64,000 nucleotides of DNA from contig VGMW01000001.1 of NCBI GenBank assembly GCA_016866235.1, positions 675,731-739,730 on the forward strand. The letters run 5' to 3'. Positions 1 through 9,900 of the stretch are shown one piece after another (the first letter of the stretch is position 1; each line of letters starts with the position of its first letter). The notes below the pieces were generated by a model. That model worked only from the letters and a program-made list of their open reading frames with translations. It searched no databases and was not told where the DNA came from. The stretch is from Bacteroidota bacterium. Its GTDB lineage: Bacteria; Bacteroidota; Bacteroidia; Cytophagales; Cyclobacteriaceae. The translations under genes were made by a program, and so were the position numbers.

Positions 1-3000
1 TACCGATTTCAGTCATAGCGCCAAAGTAATTTTCCCCGAAAATAAATTCAGGTTTTACATTTCTGTTTACTTCCGAGCATTCGATGGAATTTATGGAGGA
101 AAACTGAGCGCCACTAGGCATGCTAATTCGTTTAAATCCAGTACCTGAATTTTCAAATACTGAAGAATTTAACACAACAACGGATAGAATATTTTCGGGG
201 CTTTTATTTACTGCCTTGAAAATATCTGGAATGGTGGATTCTTTAAATGCGGCGTATTTAAGAAAGGATTTTTTTAAGGGCGGAACTTGTTTGAGCAACT
301 GATCTCTGGAGACAAAAGGATATGCTTTATGCTTATTGTAATATTCGAGGAGCTGTTCCGTGCTTCCATTTGCATCTAAATCGCCGATGTAAAGCTTCAG
401 GGGTTCCCTTTGAGTGGTACGAAGTCTGGAGTTCAGTCCAAAGTTTCCTGCAATCAGGTCAACATCGCCGTCAAGGTCATAATCAATCGAGCGTAGGCAG
501 TTCCAAAGCCCCTCTGTTTCTCTGAGTCCATAGCTTTCAGATTGATCTGTAAATTTTGAGGAAGATTCATTAATCCAAATCTGGATGCCCATCCAATGCC
601 CTGCAAGAATTAAATCTTCCTTTCCGTCATTGTTTAGATCAATGACTTCTGCGCTGGTAACCATTCCAAATTTTCCCTTATTGGTTGGGAAATAGCGATC
701 TGTTTCATCACTGAATTTCCCGTTGCCTAGGTTAATCCATAAAGCTGATTTTGGAATTTTACCGTAATGACCTGGAACTAAGGAGGCGCCAATAAAAATA
801 TCTTTATCGCCGTCTTGATCCGCATCAATGGTTTTTATGGTAGAAGTGTGAATCGATTGTTCCGGGAGGTTTGATTGGGGTAATAATTTTTGTCCCCTTA
901 GGTTGATGTAGAGCCTCGGTTGATGAGTTTGAAAGGCTGAATCCCTTTTCTGACCACCTGTTCCGAGGATAAGATCCATCCATCCATCACCATTAACATC
1001 GATTACCGCAGCCGCAGTTTCATCGAAACCTTCTGGCACTACATCTACTTTTGGACCAGGTAGAAATTTATTTTGGTCGTTGAGAAACCATACCTGGCCA
1101 GGTTGATCTGAATTGCCTGATAGAAAAAAATCTTCGTTACCGTCGTTATTGAAATCTGCAACTTCAAGGATTGGCCCCATGGCATCTCTTGAAAAAGGCA
1201 GCAACCTTTCCTCTCTATAGGCACTAAATGAATTCTCTCTGTGGTTTGGTCCATCAGCGAGTCGTTGCCAGACTTTATTGGGAGCGTTAATTGCAGGCGC
1301 TGTTGATTTTATTTCCGATGATTTTTTGATAACCATCGATGATCCAACAGATATATTTTTTTCTGTTTGAATCTTTTGATCAGGCCACCGTACTTCGATG
1401 GAGTCTATTGATCTGCTACCTGTCCCGAAGTAAATAAAGTGCGAATTCGATGATTGAAACCCTGATGATGGTTGAAATTCCTGTAATTGTCTGGTGTTTC
1501 CCTGATACAAAATGACTTTTGCACCTATGGCTGATCTATTTGGTGCATTTGCCTCCAATTTGATTTTTATATACTCTTTTGCATTGAGTGTATTGCGGTA
1601 AAGGCCTGCCTCTTCATTTATCCTATTCACCACCAAGTCAAGGTCGCCATCGTTATCCAAATCGGCCCAGGCTGCGCCATTTGAAAGGTCTGCTGCTTCC
1701 TTGAACCATTGACCGGCCATGTCAGAAAAAGTCAGGTCAGCATTGTTTTTAAAAATCATATCCTTGACTTTTCCTTCAGGCATGGCTTTAATAAATTCCT
1801 CATAGGGTAGAAACCGCTGTGCGGAGTCGGAAGAGATGAAGCTGATATAATCCATGTCATTTGGACGACGCACAATTCCGTTTGAAATGAAAATATCTTT
1901 ATAACCGTCTTGATCGAAATCGCCGGCAAGGGGCGACCAGCTCCAATCGGTTGCTTCGATACCGGCCATGGAAGCGATGTCTGCGAAGACCGGCACGTTG
2001 TTTTGGTCAACGCCTTGATTGATTTGAAGCGCATTTCTTGCATACTGATAGTGAAAACCTAGTCGCTTTTTGAATTCAAAAATCTCAAATGGATCTTCGC
2101 CAGCGCTGGCTTTCAGGACCTGCTCCTCTGGTGGTAACATATCTAGCGATAAAATATCCATCCGGCAATCATTGTTAAAATCTGCCGCAACGCTGCCCAT
2201 GCTGAAGCGACTGGTGTGCCCCATGCTTTTTTCGACCGACTCACTGAATTTACCTGTCCGATCATTTAAGTACAGGTAATCATTTTCATGGAAGTCATTG
2301 GAGATGTATAAATCCGGACTCCCATCTGAATTAAAATCGGCAACCGCGGCTCCCAACCCATAGCCCAACGCGCTGGAGAATAGACCTGAAGTGGTGGTTG
2401 CATCCTTGAAGTAGGTTCTACCTTCGGGCACCAATCGATTTTCGTACAATCTGTCGCCGGCTTCCCGATTGGATTGAAGACGTAGATCGATATTACCCAT
2501 CGATCTAACGCTATGTACCGAATGGTTGAGTAAATACAAATCAAGGTCACCGTCGCCATCCGCATCAAAAAATACGCTGTGGGTTGAAAATCCCTGGAAG
2601 TCCAGTCCCAGACCCTTTGATGATTCAGTGAATGTATTATTTCCATTGTTAAGGTAGACTTCGTTCCTGCTGTTAAACGACTTATATCCACCCACCCCGC
2701 ATACGAGAATGTCCAGCCATCCATCCTGGTTGATATCAGCCATATTAACGCCGGTCTTCCAATTCCCTTTCCCGCCAACGCCTGCCTCTTTGGTTATGTC
2801 CTGGAATTGAAAATCTCCCTTGTTGAGGTAAAGTCTATTGCTGTTTTGGTTTGAAGTAAAAAAAATATCTTCCAGCCCATCGTTGTTAATATCACCGATG
2901 GCGACACCACCTCCATTGTAGAAATATAAATACTCTACAATGTTGAATTCCTTCGACTCTGTTAAATCATTAGAAAATTGTATGCCTGTTTCATTTGAAT

Positions 3001-3082
3001 CTATTTTTTCGAAAAGAAAAGTTTCCTGCGTGGATTTACCACAGGAGATAAAGAGGAGCCCTATCAGTGCAAACCTAATCAA
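1..3082 (-). CDS. VCBS/FG-GAP repeat lipoprotein, ASPIC/UnbV type (3' end outside window)
   Basis: The reading frame is open from a TTG at 3082 to the left edge, about 1,027 residues; by alignment with the two paralogues 50-80 C-terminal residues are missing. There is no ATG near the start. TTG at 3082 overlaps the TGA stop of the upstream gene (TTGA), an in-frame TAA lies two codons before it, and a lipoprotein signal follows at once (LLFISCG lipobox), so I take TTG as the start. Calcium-loop motifs (DINNDGLEDIFF, DINQDGWLDILV and so on) occur seven times in the N-terminal half, followed by an ASPIC/UnbV domain (GFQSSNSHF, VRWPDQK) and a second set whose seventh loop is degenerate (SEVNRNVKPEF). 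Expected location: lipid-anchored, probably cell surface. Last gene seen of a four-gene minus-strand operon. Substrate unknown; role in glycan handling is inferred from the nearby susCD. Confidence 0.88.
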   Translation of the reverse strand, partial: MIRFALIGLLFISCGKSTQETFLFEKIDSNETGIQFSNDLTESKEFNIVEYLYFYNGGGVAIGDINNDGLEDIFFTSNQNSNRLYLNKGDFQFQDITKEAGVGGKGNWKTGVNMADINQDGWLDILVCGVGGYKSFNSRNEVYLNNGNNTFTESSKGLGLDFQGFSTHSVFFDADGDGDLDLYLLNHSVHSVRSMGNIDLRLQSNREAGDRLYENRLVPEGRTYFKDATTTSGLFSSALGYGLGAAVADFNSDGSPDLYISNDFHENDYLYLNDRTGKFSESVEKSMGHTSRFSMGSVAADFNNDCRMDILSLDMLPPEEQVLKASAGEDPFEIFEFKKRLGFHYQYARNALQINQGVDQNNVPVFADIASMAGIEATDWSWSPLAGDFDQDGYKDIFISNGIVRRPNDMDYISFISSDSAQRFLPYEEFIKAMPEGKVKDMIFKNNADLTFSDMAGQWFKEAADLSNGAAWADLDNDGDLDLVVNRINEEAGLYRNTLNAKEYIKIKLEANAPNRSAIGAKVILYQGNTRQLQEFQPSSGFQSSNSHFIYFGTGSRSIDSIEVRWPDQKIQTEKNISVGSSMVIKKSSEIKSTAPAINAPNKVWQRLADGPNHRENSFSAYREERLLPFSRDAMGPILEVADFNNDGNEDFFLSGNSDQPGQVWFLNDQNKFLPGPKVDVVPEGFDETAAAVIDVNGDGWMDLILGTGGQKRDSAFQTHQPRLYINLRGQKLLPQSNLPEQSIHTSTIKTIDADQDGDKDIFIGASLVPGHYGKIPKSALWINLGNGKFSDETDRYFPTNKGKFGMVTSAEVIDLNNDGKEDLILAGHWMGIQIWINESSSKFTDQSESYGLRETEGLWNCLRSIDYDLDGDVDLIAGNFGLNSRLRTTQREPLKLYIGDLDANGSTEQLLEYYNKHKAYPFVSRDQLLKQVPPLKKSFLKYAAFKESTIPDIFKAVNKSPENILSVVVLNSSVFENSGTGFKRISMPSGAQFSSINSIECSEVNRNVKPEFIFGENYFGAMTEIG

Positions 3083-6000
3083 GGCTTACGATTCAGATTG
3101 AATTGGTAAAGTAAGGCCTGCATATTGTTACGGGCAACAAGGAGATACTTATTTCCGCCTTTGCCCTTCAATATTGAAAAATCCCTCACTTCTCCATCGA
3201 TGTTAATTCCTGACTGGAGAGGGCTGATGGCGATGAAATCACCTTTCCCGTTGCCCTTTAAAATTAGACCGTGGCTGGCATCGTAACGACCTGTTTCAGG
3301 TTTTACCCCATACAAATTTCCGCCTAGTAGGATATCGGTAATTCCGTCTTGATCAAAGTCATCGGTGGCAATGGCATAAATGGGTGAGAATTGAGCTTCT
3401 ACGGGTAGTGGCTTAAGTCTCCAGTTCATTTTGCCTTCATTAATCAGCACGCTAGTGGTCATGATTCTGGCCTCAAGTCTCAGGGCTTCTTTTAACTGAT
3501 CTTCAGTGAAAATATCTTTTATCGTTGCGTTTTTGTAGTCATCATATTTTAAGAAGCTCTTCTTTAAATAGGGCATTTGCGCAATAAGGTCATGCCTTAA
3601 GGCGAACGGATAAGATTGATCGCCGTTGTAGGCGCAAAGAATGTGCTCGATGGTTCCATTTCGATCAAAATCACTTACGAACAACTCTAACGGATGACGG
3701 TCATCGGCCTTAAATCTTGAATTCAATCCATGGTTTCCCAGAATAAAATCCATATCCCCATCTCCATCTGCATCCATGGATTGGATTTTTGTCCACCAAC
3801 CTTTGGTTTCATTTAAACCAAGGTTACTGGTTTGATTGGAAAAAGTTCCATTGGTGTTGATGAAAATTACTATCGGCATGTATTCTCCCACCACGAGTAA
3901 ATCGGAATCCTGGTCACCATCCACATCTTCCCAAGTGGCATCGGTGATCATTCCAATTCCTTTGAGTTCCGGAGCCACCTGATCACTTACATTTTCAAAA
4001 TTTCCTTTTCCGTCGTTTCTCAGGATATAGCCATTCATTGGTATGCCATAGGCAAACGGCTTCAATCGAACGCCTACAAATAAATCCAGGTCTCCGTCGC
4101 GATCAAAATCAGCTGCCTTTACGGTGCTTGTTGATTCATAAAGCCCTGCCGGCAAAATCTGTTGTGATTTGGTAAATCCGCCTTTCCCATTGTTCAGATA
4201 AAGTCTGTCGGCTAATGCAGATGACTCAGATGAAAAATCATTGCCACCGCTGCATACATAAAGATCCTGGTCGCCGTCACCATCCGCGTCAAAAAAGAGA
4301 CTTTTGGTATCTTCAGAATCACCATCTGTTTCAAAATCATTTGAAATCAATTTTTGGAAACCACCTTTTGTATTTTGAAGGAAGACTGAACCCGACTGAC
4401 CTTTTGCTCCACCAATATAGAAGTCCTCTAATCCATCACCATTAATATCCCCACCGCAAACGCCCGGTCCCTCCGTGGAAAGCATCTGATAAATCAGTTT
4501 ATCCCGATCAAAATCGACAAATAAGTTTTCCTGATGGATGAAATCAATTTTTTGTTCAGCAGGTTCCAGCCAGGTTGAAAAAGTTGCAGGTTTAAAATCA
4601 GGATTGTTTTGAAGACCTTTTTCTTGTTCAAGGGTAATGATCTGATTGGTTTCGATGGAATCTATTTCGGTGTATCTGCCGTCCGGCCAATCAACCCTTA
4701 TTTTTTGGACGACTTTGGTTTTGCCCAAGCCGAAATTGGGTCTGGGATCAACGCTACTCTCGAATCCTCTGGTTGGTTGCTGTTCGCCATACCAGGTGGT
4801 ATCATGGCCTGTAATGGTTATTGTTGCTCCAACAGCCTGTGTATTTTTTCCGGTACCCTTTAGGATAAATTTTAGAAATCGGTTTCCTGGATTTTTCTTA
4901 TCCGTTTCATTTCTATAGACAAAACTTTTCATGTTCACGTTGTTCACGATCAAATCGAGATCGCCATCATTATCCAAATCACCATACGCCGATCCGTTTG
5001 AAAATCCCGGCTGGTCTAATCCCCATTCAGTTGCTTTATTTACGAATTGTAAATCGCCTCGGTTTTCGAATGCAAAGTTTGGAACGGGATTACTTGGGAT
5101 TATTTCTGTTAACTTTTTATAATCGACTGATTTCTTTTCAATCACCGACTTTACAAACTCTTCATTGCTCGCATATTGAAGAAAATCCTGATTGGTGAGG
5201 TCCTGAAATATCCCATTGGCAACGAATAGATCTCTGATACCATCATTGTTCATGTCAAAAATTAGTGCACCCCAACTCCAGTCTGTTGCCTGAACGCCGC
5301 TTAGTCGACCAACTTCACTAAAGGTTCCGTTGCCCATGTTAAGCTGTAGCATGTTTCTGGTGAACTGATGGAAATAATCATTGGCTACATTATACTGGTA
5401 GCGGTTCCAGTCTTCAAAGGTTGTTACCGTCTTTAGTCTTGAATTTTCTGAGGGAAGCATTTCAGTGACGAAAAGATCCGGCCAGGTATCGTTGTTAATA
5501 TCGGCCATGTCTGCACCCATCGATGCGCCACTGATGCTCTGCATTTGTTCTGTCAGTTTCTCTTTGAAGGTTCCGTCCTGATTGTTGATGTATAGATAGT
5601 CACGTTCAAAAAAGTCGTTCGATACATAGAGGTCAGGCCATCCATCTTTGTTGACATCACTGACAGTTACGCCCAAGCCAAACCCAATAACGCTCCCATA
5701 AATACCGGCCTGCTCACTCACATCAACGAATTTACCATTGTCGTTTCTCAGCAGCTTATCGCCTCCTTTTTTATCTCTTTTCTCCCTTTCATTTTTACGC
5801 AAGTTGAAGCTTCCGATGGCCTGATAGGAGTTGTTGAGAATATAAAGGTCCAGATCTTGGTCACGGTCGTAATCAAAAAATACAGCGTGGGTGGTAAAGC
5901 CTTCGTCGTCCACTCCATATTCTTTTGCCTTATCGGTGAATGTCAGATTTCCGTTGTTGATGAAGAGCTCGTTTTGTTTTTTATCGCCTGCGATGTCACC

Positions 6001-6426
6001 TGAATTGCATACGTAGATGTCCAACCAGCCATCACCATTCACGTCAGCCATGGCAACGCCTGTGGACCAGGCATGGGTTCCTGAAACACCTGCGGTTTCG
6101 CTGATGTCTTCAAATTGGAAGTTTCCTTTGTTTAGATACAGCTTATTGTCCTTCAGGTTGGAGTTGAAATAAACGTCAAGAAGTCCGTCGTTGTTTATGT
6201 CACCCAATGCTACGCCTCCACCATTGTAATAATTGCGGTAGGTGTAAATGTTGAATTTCTGATCGAATTGAAGATCGTTTGAAAAATTGATGCCTGTTCG
6301 GCCAGAGGAGAGAAGCGTGAATAGGTGGTCGGGATTTGTTTTATCCTCGTTGTTACAAGAAACGGTAAAGAGAATAAGCGCCGAGGTTAGGGCGGCATTA
6401 AATAAAGTTTTGCCCTTGAGCATCAT
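3079..6426 (-). CDS. VCBS/FG-GAP repeat lipoprotein, ASPIC/UnbV type (1115 aa)
   Basis: The signal peptide ends in a lipobox (LFTVSC, Cys24), so this is probably an outer-membrane or surface lipoprotein. Seven calcium loops start near residues 76, 128, 185, 257, 309, 391 and 483. An ASPIC/UnbV domain covers about 516-603 (GFESSVDPRPNFGLG, VDWPDGR). Seven further loops run from about 660 to the C-terminus (DINGDGLEDFYI to DFDQDGITDILL). FG-GAP repeats are known to fold as seven-bladed beta-propellers, so I infer two propellers joined by the ASPIC domain. The ATG overlaps the stop of the 188-residue lipoprotein gene (ATGA), and its own TGA overlaps the TTG start of the next paralogue, so the three are translationally coupled. 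Enzymatic activity is not evident; a binding or scaffold role is the more likely guess. Confidence 0.9.
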   Translation of the reverse strand: MMLKGKTLFNAALTSALILFTVSCNNEDKTNPDHLFTLLSSGRTGINFSNDLQFDQKFNIYTYRNYYNGGGVALGDINNDGLLDVYFNSNLKDNKLYLNKGNFQFEDISETAGVSGTHAWSTGVAMADVNGDGWLDIYVCNSGDIAGDKKQNELFINNGNLTFTDKAKEYGVDDEGFTTHAVFFDYDRDQDLDLYILNNSYQAIGSFNLRKNEREKRDKKGGDKLLRNDNGKFVDVSEQAGIYGSVIGFGLGVTVSDVNKDGWPDLYVSNDFFERDYLYINNQDGTFKEKLTEQMQSISGASMGADMADINNDTWPDLFVTEMLPSENSRLKTVTTFEDWNRYQYNVANDYFHQFTRNMLQLNMGNGTFSEVGRLSGVQATDWSWGALIFDMNNDGIRDLFVANGIFQDLTNQDFLQYASNEEFVKSVIEKKSVDYKKLTEIIPSNPVPNFAFENRGDLQFVNKATEWGLDQPGFSNGSAYGDLDNDGDLDLIVNNVNMKSFVYRNETDKKNPGNRFLKFILKGTGKNTQAVGATITITGHDTTWYGEQQPTRGFESSVDPRPNFGLGKTKVVQKIRVDWPDGRYTEIDSIETNQIITLEQEKGLQNNPDFKPATFSTWLEPAEQKIDFIHQENLFVDFDRDKLIYQMLSTEGPGVCGGDINGDGLEDFYIGGAKGQSGSVFLQNTKGGFQKLISNDFETDGDSEDTKSLFFDADGDGDQDLYVCSGGNDFSSESSALADRLYLNNGKGGFTKSQQILPAGLYESTSTVKAADFDRDGDLDLFVGVRLKPFAYGIPMNGYILRNDGKGNFENVSDQVAPELKGIGMITDATWEDVDGDQDSDLLVVGEYMPIVIFINTNGTFSNQTSNLGLNETKGWWTKIQSMDADGDGDMDFILGNHGLNSRFKADDRHPLELFVSDFDRNGTIEHILCAYNGDQSYPFALRHDLIAQMPYLKKSFLKYDDYKNATIKDIFTEDQLKEALRLEARIMTTSVLINEGKMNWRLKPLPVEAQFSPIYAIATDDFDQDGITDILLGGNLYGVKPETGRYDASHGLILKGNGKGDFIAISPLQSGINIDGEVRDFSILKGKGGNKYLLVARNNMQALLYQFNLNRKP

Positions 6427-6989
6427 TCACCTCTTGCCTTCAATTCGTCGACCTCTTTTTGGAATTCTTTTTCCATGTCTATATGGGTGATGACCATTTG
6501 AACAAACTGTTCATCTTTTACCATGAGGGTCATCCTTCTGTGGCCGTCAATACGCGCATAAACCTTTCCTTTCCGTGGGTCTACCTTCGATTTAAAACCT
6601 GGACCATACCACTTCTCAAGCATAGGAATAAGTTTCTCCAACAGTACATTGGCGTGATAATCCCTGGCCCAAGGTGCCCAACGGTCGTAGGTGAAGGTTA
6701 CCGGCATCTGGTAAATTTTGTCTTTATAGAAATACGGGTAAAACCTCATGTATACAGGATAATCAAGCTCGTCCTTCATCAGGTACTCCACGTTCTGGTT
6801 GGTGGGTCCATGTACAACCAACTTCTGTCTGTTTAACTCCCAGCAGTGATCGTAAAATTCTTTAGCGGGCATTCCAAGATAAATCCCAAGAAAAAGGCTG
6901 TCGACTTTTTTCGAGGAAGTCAATCCTTTGAAATCACAGGATTGGAATAGAACACAGAAACCAAATGCAAAAAGAATTCCGCGTATCAT
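6423..6989 (-). CDS. 188-residue lipoprotein of unknown function
   Basis: I do not recognise a family. The N-terminus is a lipoprotein signal (FCVLFQSCDF; the Cys is the predicted lipidation site). The mature part is basic and aromatic, with a stretch near residues 33-45 (LFLGIYLGMPAKEFY) that loosely recalls the two-helix start of SmpA/BamE-like lipoproteins, and a charged helical C-terminus (FQKEVDELKARGE). The resemblance is too weak to name. The gene lies between two giant VCBS genes: seven bases after the stop of one and overlapping the start of the other by ATGA. Because it is in the same transcript and the same compartment, I infer that it works with the VCBS proteins, perhaps as an assembly or anchoring partner. 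Confidence 0.8.
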   Translation of the reverse strand: MIRGILFAFGFCVLFQSCDFKGLTSSKKVDSLFLGIYLGMPAKEFYDHCWELNRQKLVVHGPTNQNVEYLMKDELDYPVYMRFYPYFYKDKIYQMPVTFTYDRWAPWARDYHANVLLEKLIPMLEKWYGPGFKSKVDPRKGKVYARIDGHRRMTLMVKDEQFVQMVITHIDMEKEFQKEVDELKARGE

Positions 6990-6996
6990 AAAGGGC

Positions 6997-9900
6997 TCAT
7001 TTTGTAGTTAGTGTAATGATCGTATTGTTATTTCTGGCAACGATTAAAATTGTTTTTTGTCTGCTTCGCAGGACTTCAAAATCCCGGATTTCTCCGTGTA
7101 TTTGAAGGCCCGAAACTGATTTTGAAACGGGCGCAAATTTACCCGATCCGTCCCCATCTAGCAACAATCCGGTGCCTGCTGCATAGATTCCTGTTTCGGG
7201 CTTTGCTTTGTATTGGTTGCCCCCCAAAATCAGGTCAATATTACCGTCCCGGTTGTAGTCCAGGGGTTGAATGGCGTAGACTGGAAAAAATTGTGCCTCT
7301 GCAGGTAATTCTACTTTTTGGAAGTTACCCACCTTATCGTTGATCCAGACCGACGATCTGAAGTCTGTAGCCTTCAGCACCAAGGCATCATTAAGTTGGT
7401 CCGTTCCGAAGAGGTCGGTCATCTGCTTACCAGCATAGTTTTTGAAATACAGCAATTGTTTCTTTAGCGAAGGGATTTGTGAAACCAAATCGGTTCTTAA
7501 TACCAGCGGATAAGATTTGCCTTCATCGTAGCGGGTTAGGATTTGTTCCTGGTTACCATTCTGGTCAAAATCCCCAACGTAAAGTTCAATTGGTTCCTGT
7601 TGACTAGCCCTGAATCTTGAATTCAAGCCGTGATTGCCAGTGATAAGATCAGGGAATCCATCGTTGTTAACATCACTTATAGTAAGCGCCTGGTACCAGC
7701 CGCTACTTTTAGAGGCTAACACCTTTGGATTTTCCCGGAATAATTTTTGTTCACCGTAGAAAATTTTAATGCCCATCCACTCGCCGGTTATGGCGAGATC
7801 GATAAACCCATCTTTATTAAAGTCTGCCCATTGTGCATCGGTAATCATACCGGACTTGAGCAGTCCAGGTGCTATGGCAGACGTGATGTCTGTAAAAATC
7901 CCTGTACCGTTATTCTCAAGAATATATCCATTACAGGGTTGACCATATTGGAATGGGATGGTTCTGATTCCTACAAATAGATCCTGGTCTCCGTCATTGT
8001 CGATGTCCTGAGGTCGTACAACTGAGGTGCTCTCAAAAGCAGAGCTTGTCGGAAGAATTTGGTTGCTTTTGGTAAAACGTCCACCACCCTGGTTGATATA
8101 GAGTCTGTCGCTGAGTGCCAGCGATTCCCTGGAGTACTCGATTCCACCACTGGCAACATAGAGGTCTTTTTTTCCATCACCATTGGCATCAAAGATGACG
8201 CAGTCGGTGTCCTCTGAATCCTTATCCTGTTCAAAATCTTTAGGGTTAACTTGTTTGAAACCTTCAGCTGTTTGAAAAAATAGGGTACCTGTCTGACCTT
8301 TGGCGCCACCGACGTATAGATCTTCCAGCCCATTGTTGTCCAAATCACCACTGCAAAGGCATGGACCCTCATTCGAGCTCATCTGGAAAAGCAGTCGATC
8401 CCGATCGAAATCAACAAAATCGTTTTCCTCATGTTTGAATTGAAGGCCAGGTAAATTTTGTGTTCGGAAAACAGGTTCGAGAGTATTTGTTTTCGAAGGC
8501 GTGGTTTGCTCAACGCTTTCTGATTTATAGAGTCTCAGGAGGGTATCTGCTTTGATTTCTTTTAAAATCGTTTTCTTGCCTCCTGGCCAATGGACTTCTA
8601 TGGTGTCCACTTTGGTATTTCGTCCTATTCCGATGACCAATGTAGGATCAACTACTGACATGAATCCGCGCGTAGGGGAGAGCTCGTGGTAAAATATTTG
8701 ACCTCCTGCCTTTGCACTGATGCTTGCACCAAGTGCATGGCTTCCACCTGGATAATTGCGCAGCTCCAGGCTTATTGAATGATGGTCCGGCGTAATTTTT
8801 TCAGACCGGTTTTCATAAAGAAAGGCTGGCATGTTCATGTTATTGATGATGAGATCCAGGTCTCCATCAAGATCCAGATCCCCGTATGCCGATCCATTGC
8901 TGTGGGTTGGAAAGTCCAATCCCCATTCTTTGGCCATGTTGGTGAAATGTAGGTTGCCTTCATTCTTATAGGCGTAGTTTGGGAGGCGATGGGAGGGAAT
9001 GGAATCGATTAGTTGGCGAAGGACTTTTCCTTTTTCCAAAATGGTTCTTCGGATAAAATCTGGGTGCGCTACATAGGTTACGTAATCCTGGTCGAGCAGG
9101 TCTTTATAAATTCCGTTTGCAACAAATATGTCTTTAAAGCCATCGTTGTCCATATCGAAAACCAGAGCACCCCAACTCCAATCGGTCGCTTCAACACCTG
9201 AAAATCTTCCTATCTCACTGAAGGTTCCGTCTCCGTTGTTAAGTTGAAGTACATTTCTTCCAAACTGCTTTCCGTAGCCTGCCTGAATGGCTTGCTGAAA
9301 GCGATTCCAATTTTCAAACTGGCCATTGGTTTTTAAGCGGTACTCATGTTGAGGAAGCATTTCGGTCACGTAAATTTCTGGGAAGCCATCGTTGTTAATG
9401 TCGGCCATATCTGCACCCATTGAGCCCATGCTAAGTTCTTCGATGCAGTCATCAACTGATTCGGTGAACGTGCCGTTCCGATTGTTGAGGTAGAGGTAGT
9501 CCTTTTCAAAAAAATCGTTTGAAACGAACATATCAGGCCAACCATCCTTATTTACATCGCCGACGGCTACCCCAAGCCCAAAGCCAATGCTGCTGGAGTA
9601 AATCCCTGCCGGTTCGGTTACGTCGGAAAATTTAAGGCCATCGTTCCTTAGTAGTCTATTACCACCCATAGCGTCAGGTGTCTTTCTCTGATCTGGTCTA
9701 TAGTCAAATACACCCACTGGTCGATAGGAGTTGTTGAGTAGATAACAGTCCAGGTCTTCATCGAGGTCAAAGTCCAGGAAAACTGCCTGGGTAGAAAGTC
9801 CTTCGAAGTCCAGTCCGAATTTTGCTGCCTCCTCTACGAAGGTCAGGTTGCCTTTATTGATGAAGAGTTCGTTTTTGCGTCTTGGTCCACCCGGTGGACC

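Noticed and set aside
1045-2778. Several short minus-strand frames that might suggest a broken or frameshifted gene
   Set aside because: They lie in other frames than the long open frame that runs from 3082 to the left edge. That frame has no stop and reads as VCBS protein throughout.
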